DNA from: Aliidiomarina iranensis
Lineage (GTDB): Bacteria > Pseudomonadota > Gammaproteobacteria > Enterobacterales > Alteromonadaceae
Reading direction: 5' to 3'
NCBI RefSeq assembly: GCF_003987135.1
Contig: NZ_PIPJ01000011.1
Span: forward strand, 1 to 64,000
Length of the DNA stretch: 64,000 nucleotides
Below, piece by piece: positions 38,323 to 46,999 of this stretch. The first letter of the stretch is position 1; each line of letters opens with the position of its first letter. The position numbers were made by a program, and so were the translations under genes. The notes under the pieces were generated by a model. That model was not told where the DNA came from and did no database searches. It saw only the letters and a program-made list of their open reading frames with translations.

Positions 38323-38352
38323 AAACCGCCTGATTTAATCGGGCGGTTTTTT
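38323..38352 (+). terminator. terminator downstream of rhlE
   Basis: AAACCGCCTGAT pairs with ATCGGGCGGTTT (one wobble), followed by TTT. It is the last strong signal before rnk. Confidence 0.9.
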
Positions 38353-38444
38353 ATTATGCCTATGGCTTATCACCTTTGTAACTAACAGCCTAAACCAGCA
38401 TTAAATTTGGAAACACTTAGCAGTGCTGCCTTTGGAGAATTAGA

Positions 38445-38861
38445 ATGCCAGAACCAAATGTTCAACCAACACTTATTTTATCTGAGCTCGATGTTATTCG
38501 AATTGAATCACTGATTGAAAAAACGCCCGGCTTAAGCAAGCAAGTAGCCGCGCTAGAAACTGAACTAGGGCGAGCAAAAGTAGTGAAGCCGCAAGAAATT
38601 CCGGCCGATGTTGTCACCATGAATTCGCGCGTTCGTTTTCGCATTGTAGAAACCAACAAAGAATTCGAAAAAACCTTGGTGTACCCAAAAGATCTTGCTA
38701 ACGTTGCGGAAAGCATTTCAATTTTTGCCCCCATCGGTAGCGCTATTCTCGGCGTGCGCGTGGGCGAAACCATTGAATGGCCAACTCAACATGGTGTAAG
38801 CCACGTTGAAGTAATTGATATTGTATTTCAGCCGGAGCGTGATGGTGATTTCACCAGCTAA
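38445..38861 (+). CDS. rnk: regulator of nucleoside diphosphate kinase
   Basis: 138 aa, matching E. coli Rnk (136). The N-terminal short coiled coil (ELDVIRIESLIEKTPG to about residue 45) is followed by a GreA-like C-terminal domain with PADVVTMNSRVRF at about 51-63, TLVYP, and FAPIGSAILGVRVGETI at about 91-107. Rnk-type proteins act like Gre factors without the transcript-cleavage finger and can bind RNA polymerase. GGAG lies 7 nt upstream of the ATG. A terminator follows. Confidence 0.93.
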   Translation: MPEPNVQPTLILSELDVIRIESLIEKTPGLSKQVAALETELGRAKVVKPQEIPADVVTMNSRVRFRIVETNKEFEKTLVYPKDLANVAESISIFAPIGSAILGVRVGETIEWPTQHGVSHVEVIDIVFQPERDGDFTS

Positions 38862-38876
38862 TTTATTACTATTAAG

Positions 38877-38901
38877 GCCTCTTTTTCAGAGGCTTTTTCT
38901 T
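38877..38901 (+). terminator. terminator of rnk
   Basis: GCCTCT-TTTTC-AGAGGC followed by TTTTTCTT, 15 nt after the rnk stop. It lies upstream of the likely start of the next gene. Confidence 0.8.
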
Positions 38902-38919
38902 GTGTTTAAGAATGATTTT

Positions 38920-39636
38920 TTGAGTGCAGAACGCCGCAGTGTTGGAAGACCCCGCTTATCAGCAGGGTTGGTAATAGCCGCGGCTTTTATAGTGAGCGGC
39001 TGCAGCACTCCAACGCTGTACCTCACCACTGAGGGGTACAGCGAAACACAACAAGCGGACCTCCGCAGGCAATTGGAAGCGCTCGATTATGCTGTAGAAA
39101 CAACCCGCATCGAGATACCCGAGGCATTCCCTGATACCACGATTTCCGTTAATCCGGCATTTAGCGATATTCAATTTCTCGAGCGCTTAGCGGCGTTACT
39201 AGAAGATAAAACTCAAGCTGCAGTGCACAGCATGCGTTTTGGTGAGGGAAATCATGCGTATTTTGGTAAAAATATCGGTATCTATGTTCGCAACCCTGAA
39301 TCTAAACAACAACGGTTCGCAAACCCATTTCTGCGAAGTGCGCAATGCCCACAACAAGACGGTTTACTGAAAATTAGTAACGATGGCAGCTTTCAACTCG
39401 AATTCGTTTATTACGCCGATGATGAGCAAAACCTACATTATTTAAATGGCCTTTGGCGCTGGCATGAATCAACTTTAAGCTTAGTGTTTTCCGATGGCTC
39501 TGAACAACACCTGCAACATCGCCGTAGCGAAGTAGCCACCTATCAAGGCATGTGCCCCACCGATATTTATACGCCAATCCATGACCATTCCGAAGCGATT
39601 GTAAACTGTGCTTATCAAGTTATTCACATGCGCTAA
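38920..39636 (+). CDS. uncharacterised lipoprotein
   Basis: About 238 aa from a TTG start at 38920. The open frame extends upstream into rnk, but a terminator (38877-38901) argues for a start after it; GTG at 38902 is the other option. A basic n-region (AERRSVGRPR) and a hydrophobic core end in the lipobox VSGC, so it is lipidated. After the Cys there is an OmpA/SPOR-like short helical region (ADLRRQLEALDYAVETTRI), then a beta-rich part with several Cys that may pair. I do not recognise the family. It converges with sbcC only 7 nt away. Confidence 0.65.
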   Translation: MSAERRSVGRPRLSAGLVIAAAFIVSGCSTPTLYLTTEGYSETQQADLRRQLEALDYAVETTRIEIPEAFPDTTISVNPAFSDIQFLERLAALLEDKTQAAVHSMRFGEGNHAYFGKNIGIYVRNPESKQQRFANPFLRSAQCPQQDGLLKISNDGSFQLEFVYYADDEQNLHYLNGLWRWHESTLSLVFSDGSEQHLQHRRSEVATYQGMCPTDIYTPIHDHSEAIVNCAYQVIHMR

Positions 39637-39643
39637 CGGCGCG

Positions 39644-42600
39644 CTATCGCCCGCTCACCGTCGCCTGATTAACCAATTGTGTGCTGCTACCTGATTGATG
39701 GCGAATCACATCAATACGATCGGGCAAACGCTCCTTCAGTTCCCGCACATGGGAAATAATACCGATAGTTCGACCATGAGCGCGAAGCTCGGCCAAAACC
39801 GCAATTGCAGCATCTAACGCGTGCTCATCAAGGCTCCCAAAACCCTCATCAATGAAGAGTGTTTCTAAACGAATACCACCGGCGTAACTTTGCACCACAT
39901 CGGAAAGGCCAAGCGCTAATGCCAGTGCCGCCATAAAACTTTCCCCCCCGGACAAAGTGTTCACTGGCCGCGTTCGCCCGGTATACGCATCGTCCACCAC
40001 AAGGCTCAGGCCCGCAGCCGAGCGTTTATCGGCCACGTCGAGATCACGGCGCAATAAGTATCGCCCACCGGACATTTTATCCAAGCGCACCGAAGCTTCG
40101 TGCAACACATCATCAAGCAAAATGCTAAGTACAAAACGGTGTAAGGTTAAGCGCTGAGAATTGTTCCCTGCAACCGCATCTGCCAATGTACCCAATACCT
40201 GATAACGCTCAGATAATTCAGCACTACTGGCTTCTTTCGCTTTTAAACGTTGGGCTATATTCTGCAAGGTTTGGTATTCATTGTTGAGTTGCTGCATCTT
40301 TTCCAACGCCGCGCTCACATTTTCCTCTAGCGCCTTAAGCTCGGCATTTAATGTATCGAGCGCGGGTCGGCCCTTGCCCTCAATCGCCTGCGATAATTCC
40401 GCCAGCAACGTAGCATTGTGTTGTGAACTCTGCTGCCACTCTTGCACCTGCATACTGTATTGTTGCTCTTCCTCTGCGCTAAGTTGCGCCTGCGTGAACG
40501 CCTCTGCATCGGCAAACTCACTTGCCTGCAAAGCCTCTAACCACGCTTTATCGGCTTTCACTACGTTTGCTTCCAGCTCTTCACGCTGCATTTGCGTTTG
40601 CTTCAACCTAGCCTCTGCACTGCTAACGTTCTGGCCCGCCTGCTCTTGTGTTTGGCGCGCGCGTTCGAGCTCGCCTTCAATACTTGCAATAACGTCGTTA
40701 ATCTCCGCTATTTTTTGCTCTATTTGTGTCGAATTGCGCCTATCTTTAGGGAGTTCGCGTTCTAGTTCTTGTACCCGGATTGTATTTGCTTCTGCCGCAT
40801 GAGCCGCTGATTGCAAAGCGCTTTGGGCGAATTGCTGTTGCTTACGAAGCTCCTCAAGCTCGCTTCGGATTTCCCGAAAACGCAGCTTTTGCTGCTGTAA
40901 CTCCTGCTTTTGCTGAGCATTCGCTTCCGCTTGCCGCTGCAACACATCACGCTCTTGCTGTAGCGCGCTAATGTCCTGCTCAGCAGCCTCGCCCAGCGCT
41001 ACCTGTAATGCTTTTATGCGTTTTTGCTCAGTGCTCAGCTCAGTGTTCAATTGCAACAATTTCTGTTCAATATTGCCCAAGATTTCTCGCTGCTGGCCGG
41101 TATTTGCTTGCGCTGCTTCAACTGTTTCTTGCTCTACAACTTGCGTGTTGTTCGTTTGCTCATGCGCCAGCGCCGGATGTTCCAAACTACCGCACACCAT
41201 ACAAGGCTCACCATCGGCTAAATCCCTTGAAAGCAGCAAAGCCTGGCTTAAGTGCCAACCTCTAACCAGCTGCTTTTCTTCGCGTTCAGCGGCTTGCAAT
41301 TGCTTACGTGCGGAATCAACCTCAGCCTGAACGCTAGATTGCTTTGTTTTAAGCTGCTTCTCACGCTCTTGGTGCTGGCTGAGCTCTTGGCGCTGAGCAA
41401 TTTTCGGCTCTAATTGCGCGAGTTTTACAGCAATATTGTCCTGCCCCACAATCAGCGCTTCTTGCGCATCAATGGCCTTTTCAACCGCTCTATATTCGAT
41501 GTTGGCTTCAGCAAGCTTGGCGTCACTCACTTGCGCACTTTCCTGAGCTTGTTGCTTGCGTTTATCTAGTAATGCTTGCTCGCTCCGAGCCTGTTGTAAT
41601 TTTTGCGCATCTATCAAAGCTCGTTTCAAAGGCCCTTGTTGCTCACGCAATTCCGGCAGCTCGTTCGCTTTTCGCTGCGCCTTTTCGTATGCTTTGCGCG
41701 CTTGCGAATGCTCGGTTTGCGCTTTTTTCGCAGCTACTACAGCTTCACTTTGAGTACGTTCGATGCGTTTTAGCGCATGGCGTTGATCTGCCACACGCTG
41801 CCACATTGGCTGAATTTTCGCAGCATTTTTGCCACGCGCTAGTAACTTATCAAGTTTAGCCATAGCTTGTTTTTGCTTATCTAGCGCTTCCTTTTCACGC
41901 AATAATTCTTCATATCGCGTAAATTGTTTTTCCAGTTCCGAGGCGCGATCAAGGTTACGTGCAGCTTCAACATAGCGCTGATTTAGGCGTTTGTACTCAA
42001 CTTCAGCCGCTTCTCTGGGCCCTTCTGCAGCTGCCAATAGAGCGGCTAACTGCTGCTCTCGCGCAATAAAATCGCCGCTTTCATCAGTAGCATCCGCAGT
42101 AATGCCAGCTTCCAAATAAATTGCCGAAATTTCCTCTTTTACCCGGCTATATTGGCTTTGCAGTGCTTTCGCTTTTACCCGAAAACCCTCTTCAATCAGC
42201 TGGTATCGTTGGGTTTGGAATAAACTCGCAAATACTTCTTCACGCTGCGTAGAATTGGCAGTAAGCAGTTCACGAAACTTCCCTTGCGGCAAGACAACAA
42301 CTTGCCGAAACTGCTTTGCATTTAAGCCTATTAGCTGATTCACGTACTCATCGAGCTCGCGAATTTTCTTATCCACCAATAATTTTCGCTGCCATTCTTG
42401 CGGTGCAAGCTCGGCATCTTCTTCGAGTAACCAAATACTGCCACTGGCATTTCGTTGGGTTACGCCCTCGCCGCGCAACTTTGCCAATGTTTGTGTGGGT
42501 AAACGCTCAATACGATAAACCTTATCAGCGAGGCGGAAAATAAAACACAGCAAGGTTTCCGTGCTCGAATCAGCGTGATCACAGCGCATTTGCTCGCCAC

Positions 42601-42781
42601 TTCTATCACCCGTTGTTTCGCCATACAGCGCATAACTAATGCCATCAAGCAGGCTAGTTTTACCCGCACCCGTGGGTCCGTTAATCAGAAATAGTGGATT
42701 CTCACCCAACTCCGTAAACAGCACTTCTTCAGTGCCTGCGAATGGCCCAAAAGCCTGCATTTTCAAGTACAGCGGCTTCAT
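39644..42781 (-). CDS. sbcC: exonuclease SbcCD, SbcC (Rad50-like) ATPase
   Basis: 1045 aa, SMC/Rad50-like. Walker A NGPTGAGKTS is at 34-43. Long coiled coils run from about 180 to 890, interrupted by a zinc hook CMVC with C527 and C530. The ABC signature LSGGESFM and Walker B TLFIDEGFGSLDEHAL lie near the C-terminus. With SbcD it cleaves DNA hairpins and processes double-strand ends. It overlaps sbcD by 4 bp, so the two subunits are co-translated. The coiled coil is strongly Gln/Glu/Ala-rich, which creates long antisense open frames that are not genes. Confidence 0.97.
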   Translation of the reverse strand: MKPLYLKMQAFGPFAGTEEVLFTELGENPLFLINGPTGAGKTSLLDGISYALYGETTGDRSGEQMRCDHADSSTETLLCFIFRLADKVYRIERLPTQTLAKLRGEGVTQRNASGSIWLLEEDAELAPQEWQRKLLVDKKIRELDEYVNQLIGLNAKQFRQVVVLPQGKFRELLTANSTQREEVFASLFQTQRYQLIEEGFRVKAKALQSQYSRVKEEISAIYLEAGITADATDESGDFIAREQQLAALLAAAEGPREAAEVEYKRLNQRYVEAARNLDRASELEKQFTRYEELLREKEALDKQKQAMAKLDKLLARGKNAAKIQPMWQRVADQRHALKRIERTQSEAVVAAKKAQTEHSQARKAYEKAQRKANELPELREQQGPLKRALIDAQKLQQARSEQALLDKRKQQAQESAQVSDAKLAEANIEYRAVEKAIDAQEALIVGQDNIAVKLAQLEPKIAQRQELSQHQEREKQLKTKQSSVQAEVDSARKQLQAAEREEKQLVRGWHLSQALLLSRDLADGEPCMVCGSLEHPALAHEQTNNTQVVEQETVEAAQANTGQQREILGNIEQKLLQLNTELSTEQKRIKALQVALGEAAEQDISALQQERDVLQRQAEANAQQKQELQQQKLRFREIRSELEELRKQQQFAQSALQSAAHAAEANTIRVQELERELPKDRRNSTQIEQKIAEINDVIASIEGELERARQTQEQAGQNVSSAEARLKQTQMQREELEANVVKADKAWLEALQASEFADAEAFTQAQLSAEEEQQYSMQVQEWQQSSQHNATLLAELSQAIEGKGRPALDTLNAELKALEENVSAALEKMQQLNNEYQTLQNIAQRLKAKEASSAELSERYQVLGTLADAVAGNNSQRLTLHRFVLSILLDDVLHEASVRLDKMSGGRYLLRRDLDVADKRSAAGLSLVVDDAYTGRTRPVNTLSGGESFMAALALALGLSDVVQSYAGGIRLETLFIDEGFGSLDEHALDAAIAVLAELRAHGRTIGIISHVRELKERLPDRIDVIRHQSGSSTQLVNQATVSGR

Positions 42782-43953
42782 GCTTTATCACTCCCTGAAT
42801 CGGCATGACGGTTAAGGCTTTCACGAATTAAATCTTGAGCTAATGTTAGCTGTTCCGCAGAAAGTGGTGCATCGGTTACTTGCTGATAAAAATCCGCCAA
42901 CATATCAAGTTCTGTTCGTTTCAAATGCTCGCGGGCAAGTGAAGCCCCTTCACCTAAGCGATGGCTAAAACGCTCTTTTTGTAAATCAAGAATATTCGGA
43001 TACACCGCACGCAATCGCGCCAATGGTTCAAGAATTGCATCGGTATCGGTGAGGGTAATTTCAATATAATCATTGCGCTGAGGATCTTGCTTGCCATCGG
43101 CCAATAACTGCTCAAATTTACCCGCTAGGCGCCGAACGTTGCGTTTGGCCGTTAGCGGTAAAAGCTCAAAACCGGCAAAGCCTTTCTCGTCCAACGCCAC
43201 CAAAGTTACACTTTTGTTCTGTTGATGTTCAGAAAAGCTGTATTTCAATAGTGAACCACTATAACGAATATATTCGACACTTTTATACTGAGGCTGATGT
43301 AAGTGACCAAGTGCCACATAATCAAAATCAGCAAAGGTTTTTGGCGATACTTTATCAGCGCCACCAATCGAAAGTGGCCGCTCAGAATCGGATTCGCTGC
43401 CACCATCTAAAAAGCAATGGCTCACCAATATATGCCGTGCTTTCGTTAAGCCTAGTTCTTCCTTTGCCTGTTCGATTTCAGCCACCAACAACTCATGAGC
43501 GTGCTGATAGCCCTTTACTTCTTTCTGCAAATAATCAGCCACTAGATTCGGATCATTGTAGGGCATACACCACACCGCCACTTCACCGTGCTCATCTTTA
43601 AGTACCACTGGGTTTAACATCTCAGTAAACGAGGTAACAATACTCAAGCCTGCTTGCCGCAGTTGCCGAGCCCCGAAACCCAAGCGATCGGCACCATCGT
43701 GATTACCCGAGATCATAATCACCGGCACTTTTAATTCATGCACCAAGGTATGCAAGGTATCGTCGAGTAGTTTTACTGCTTCGCCGGGCGGCAAAGAACG
43801 ATCGTAGATATCACCGGCTACAATAACGGCATCAGGTTCTTGCTCTTCTACATATTTCTCAACCTGCGCCAATACAAAGCGTTGGTCATCCAACAATGAT
43901 TGCTGGTGAAAATAACGCCCTAAATGCCAATCTGAGGTATGTAAAATCTTCAA
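42778..43953 (-). CDS. sbcD: exonuclease SbcCD, SbcD (Mre11-like) nuclease
   Basis: 391 aa metallophosphoesterase nuclease. Metal-binding motifs appear in order: HTSDWHLGR at 5-13, VAGDIYDR, ISGNHDG, SHCFLDGG and ALGHLHQPQ. The C-terminal capping and SbcC-binding region follows. It acts with SbcC on palindrome-induced hairpins and protein-blocked ends. First gene of the pair. Its 198-bp upstream region is shared with a divergent metallophosphoesterase gene. Confidence 0.96.
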   Translation of the reverse strand: MKILHTSDWHLGRYFHQQSLLDDQRFVLAQVEKYVEEQEPDAVIVAGDIYDRSLPPGEAVKLLDDTLHTLVHELKVPVIMISGNHDGADRLGFGARQLRQAGLSIVTSFTEMLNPVVLKDEHGEVAVWCMPYNDPNLVADYLQKEVKGYQHAHELLVAEIEQAKEELGLTKARHILVSHCFLDGGSESDSERPLSIGGADKVSPKTFADFDYVALGHLHQPQYKSVEYIRYSGSLLKYSFSEHQQNKSVTLVALDEKGFAGFELLPLTAKRNVRRLAGKFEQLLADGKQDPQRNDYIEITLTDTDAILEPLARLRAVYPNILDLQKERFSHRLGEGASLAREHLKRTELDMLADFYQQVTDAPLSAEQLTLAQDLIRESLNRHADSGSDKA

Positions 43954-44151
43954 CCTATTGCTCCTTGCCGACTTTATAGTTTTTGCTTAGCGCCTATGCA
44001 GTTCTTAAATGCTAAATCTTATGCACGGAATAGTTGCTGGTAAACTGCAGAAACAGTTTAACAATTTTTTCCGCCTGCGTATGATGAAAACAATAGCGAT
44101 TTCACTGCGATACGCCCACCGCCTTTTATCACCACGGAGAATAGCATCGGC

Positions 44152-45132
44152 ATGGATCCTAAACACAATGTTTCTCAAACACAGTTAACACAAGGCTTCG
44201 ATATTATCGGCGATGTGCACGGTAAGGCCGATAAGCTATTCGCTCTATTAGCAAAGCTCGCCTATGAAGAGCGAAACGGTGTTTACCAGCACCCTACCCG
44301 TAAAGCTATCTTTGTGGGTGATTTAATTGATAACGGCCACCAAACCCTAGCTGTTCTAAAAACCGTAAAAGCCATGGTAGATAGTGGCCACGCCCTCATT
44401 ACCATGGGCAACCATGAGCTCAACGCTGTTGGTTGGGCTACACAACATTCACAAACAGGTAAATACTTGCGCGAGCATTCGGCTACGAACCAAGCACATC
44501 ATCAAGCTTTTCTTGATGATTTACCCACTTTCGAAGATCGCCGCCCATGGCTGGAGTGGTTCAAAACCCTGCCATTATTTCTTGATCTAGGTGAATTCCG
44601 GGTTATTCATGCCTGTTGGCACGAGCCATCATTTGCCGATATTCAACCTTATTTAAATCCGGATAACTCGCTGCGTGCGGATGCATGGGAAGCCATCTTT
44701 GCGGTTGGAAGCAGGCCCTTTAAAGCCGTTGAAAATCTATTAAAGGGCGTAGAGGAAACACTACCTGAAGGCGTTAGCTTTGTTGATCACAAGGGTAAAG
44801 AACGCTGGGAAGTGCGGATATCATGGTGGCGAAGTGAAGCAGAAACACTGGCGGATATCGCGCATATTCCTGTACCAGGGCAAAACCGAGCGGCGATTGA
44901 TGCCCTTGGCAAGGTAACTGCGGATAACAAGCTGTTAAAACGTTTGGCCTATCAAGGCGAATGCCCGGTATTTTTTGGCCACTACTGGTTAGCCGGAACA
45001 CCGAGTACTCTTACACCCAAAACCGCCTGTGTTGATTACTCAGCAGGCCGCAACGGGCCGTTAGTGGCGTATCGCTGGAGTGGCGAGCGTGTCTTGGATA
45101 ACGCTAATTTCGTGGCCGCCGGTGCGGAATAA
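44152..45132 (+). CDS. metallophosphoesterase (ApaH/PrpE-like)
   Basis: 326 aa. The calcineurin-like motifs are FDIIGDVHGKADKL at about 15-28, FVGDLIDNGHQT, and TMGNHELN, followed by VIHACWHEP and FFGHYW. These are the PPP-family metal ligands, as in ApaH, PrpE and bacterial Ser/Thr phosphatases. It may hydrolyse Ap4A-like nucleotides or phosphoproteins; neither can be chosen here. GGAG lies 12 nt upstream of the ATG, a rather long spacing. It is divergent from sbcDC and converges with the next gene 1 nt apart. Confidence 0.85.
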   Translation: MDPKHNVSQTQLTQGFDIIGDVHGKADKLFALLAKLAYEERNGVYQHPTRKAIFVGDLIDNGHQTLAVLKTVKAMVDSGHALITMGNHELNAVGWATQHSQTGKYLREHSATNQAHHQAFLDDLPTFEDRRPWLEWFKTLPLFLDLGEFRVIHACWHEPSFADIQPYLNPDNSLRADAWEAIFAVGSRPFKAVENLLKGVEETLPEGVSFVDHKGKERWEVRISWWRSEAETLADIAHIPVPGQNRAAIDALGKVTADNKLLKRLAYQGECPVFFGHYWLAGTPSTLTPKTACVDYSAGRNGPLVAYRWSGERVLDNANFVAAGAE

Positions 45133-45133
45133 C

Positions 45134-46975
45134 TTAGAGCCCATCTCGACGAATATTAAACTGCCGCTGCTGGGCTTCTTCGAGTTCTGCGTAAAAATCG
45201 TTTAACGCTAATTGATAAAATTCGTGCAGCTCCGCGATGGCTTCGGCTTGATCACTTTGTAACGAAAGCAGCATTTCTGCTCGCATTCTCTCGCGGTTAA
45301 TGGCTTCATCAGCTTTGTTTAACCCGTAATCAATGGCAAACCAACTTCCCGCAATGAGCGCCGGTGTACAAAGCCAAAAGGCAGGCCCGCAAAGCGCGCC
45401 CGCGCTACCAGAGCCTACCGCTCCCGCTCTTGTAGCAGAACGGGTGAATATCGCGGCTATCGCTCTACGAATGCCTGCACGGCCGGCAGCACGTGTCCCT
45501 GCTGTGGTAGCAAAACGTAGTGCCACCGCACCACCCGCTACGCCAAAGCCAACGAGCGATTTGTCCATATACTCGCCTATGGTGAAAGCGAGCTCAGGTT
45601 GTTCAAAGCATTGGCTATTTGCCAGTAATTCTTCCAAAAATGCACTTTGCGCAGCACCTGCTCGCCGCATTTCCGCAGCGAAGGTTTCGTTTAATGCCGT
45701 GTTCGCTTCCATGAGTGCAGGCGTAAGCTCAGCACCAATGTATTCGTTCATTTTATTACTAAGATAATCATTAAACTTTGCGGATGTTACCGAGGCGCTA
45801 AGTAAATAACCAAGCTGTTGATACTGCCCTTGAATACTAAAATTCCAATCTAAAAAAGCATCAACGCCACTTTCCGCGTGCTGAAATGCACGAGTTACAG
45901 CAATGGTTATATGTGCCTGCATACGCCGGCTTGAATTAAGCTGTTGCGCGCTCAATTCGCGCTGCACTTGTTGCTCTAGCTGCTGTTGTTCACGGGCAAT
46001 AAACACTTCTGCACACGGATCACGAACCACTTCAACCGATGGCGATGTAGCGTTACTTTTCAACTGCTGCCAAGGTACGTGATTTAAACCAATATAGGCA
46101 ATCAACAATACAATGAGTGTTAGCACATAGCTTTTTCTAAATACTCGTTTACTGGCCACTCGCCAACTGTTCTGGTGCACCTGCTCTGCAATACTCGGTA
46201 TACCCAGTAGCACCATCTGTAAACTCGCGAGCTTCAAAGCATTTACACTTAAAACCAAGAACCAAGCGCTCGCTTTCAAGCCCATGCTGGCTTCCACCCT
46301 GCTCGCCTGTTGCAGCAAATGCCAACTCACATCTTGCAGTACCGCTGCGGTACCGAGCAACCAACCCACGATTGGAATTGTAGCTTCCACTTGCCAGCTC
46401 TGCTCCGCAACTTCAAATACCGTTAAATAACGGGTATCGGGCACTTCTAACCAAAATATCTGCACTATCGCGAGGGCCACCGCGAGCAAGATCAAATTAA
46501 TCCACGCACTTACGCGTAATACAATCGCTACATGATACTGAGGTTGGGTTTCGTTACTAAGAAAGCGGTAAACTAGGAGAGCAATCAACACAAACGAGCC
46601 GATACCAATAAACAGAATCAGCCATTCAAGTGCTTGTAGTTGAGCGATGAGCATCAGGGCGATTACTGCGGAAACTACCGAAACAATGGTATAAACAACA
46701 CGCAGCCAAAGGCTATCCCAAAACAACCGGCGAATTCTGCCTTCGGGTTTATACACATGGCTCAAAAAGGCTTGGCGGCGCAGCATCCGCACCGCATCAA
46801 GATATTGGTAGGCAAGCAAGCTGAGTATAACAAGTAGCACTAAAAATGCAGGTTCGTGCAAACGTTCAAGCGCTAATAATTGGCCGCCAACGAGCAACAC
46901 AACCGCCACAATTACCGCGATCGCATGGCGTATTAAGTTGCCTTTCTTTTCATTCGCTAACTTACTCAATAGCAC
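45134..46975 (-). CDS. uncharacterised 613-aa membrane protein downstream of ycaO
   Basis: About eight membrane helices fill the first ~305 residues (for example 16-40, 85-108, 112-132, 148-168). A long soluble region (about 315-480) follows that is helical and Gln/Glu-rich, likely partly coiled coil. Next comes a Gly/Ala-rich hydrophobic stretch (about 495-565) with repeated G-A-G spacing like a glycine zipper, then a helical tail. No enzymatic motif is visible. It begins 24 nt after the OsmC-YcaO gene with GAGG upstream, so the two are probably one operon. I do not recognise the family. Confidence 0.7.
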   Translation of the reverse strand: MLLSKLANEKKGNLIRHAIAVIVAVVLLVGGQLLALERLHEPAFLVLLVILSLLAYQYLDAVRMLRRQAFLSHVYKPEGRIRRLFWDSLWLRVVYTIVSVVSAVIALMLIAQLQALEWLILFIGIGSFVLIALLVYRFLSNETQPQYHVAIVLRVSAWINLILLAVALAIVQIFWLEVPDTRYLTVFEVAEQSWQVEATIPIVGWLLGTAAVLQDVSWHLLQQASRVEASMGLKASAWFLVLSVNALKLASLQMVLLGIPSIAEQVHQNSWRVASKRVFRKSYVLTLIVLLIAYIGLNHVPWQQLKSNATSPSVEVVRDPCAEVFIAREQQQLEQQVQRELSAQQLNSSRRMQAHITIAVTRAFQHAESGVDAFLDWNFSIQGQYQQLGYLLSASVTSAKFNDYLSNKMNEYIGAELTPALMEANTALNETFAAEMRRAGAAQSAFLEELLANSQCFEQPELAFTIGEYMDKSLVGFGVAGGAVALRFATTAGTRAAGRAGIRRAIAAIFTRSATRAGAVGSGSAGALCGPAFWLCTPALIAGSWFAIDYGLNKADEAINRERMRAEMLLSLQSDQAEAIAELHEFYQLALNDFYAELEEAQQRQFNIRRDGL

Positions 46976-46999
46976 CTCGTAGTTATCTAAGTGCCTATT

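Noticed and set aside
40281-40802. Long plus-strand frame antisense to sbcC, and several others nearby
   Set aside because: Cys/Ser-rich translations arise from the Gln/Glu/Ala-rich coiled-coil codons of sbcC read in reverse.
45333-45767. 144-codon frame antisense to the 613-aa membrane protein
   Set aside because: Ala/Pro-rich translation is the reverse of the Gly/Ala-rich stretch; no start signals.
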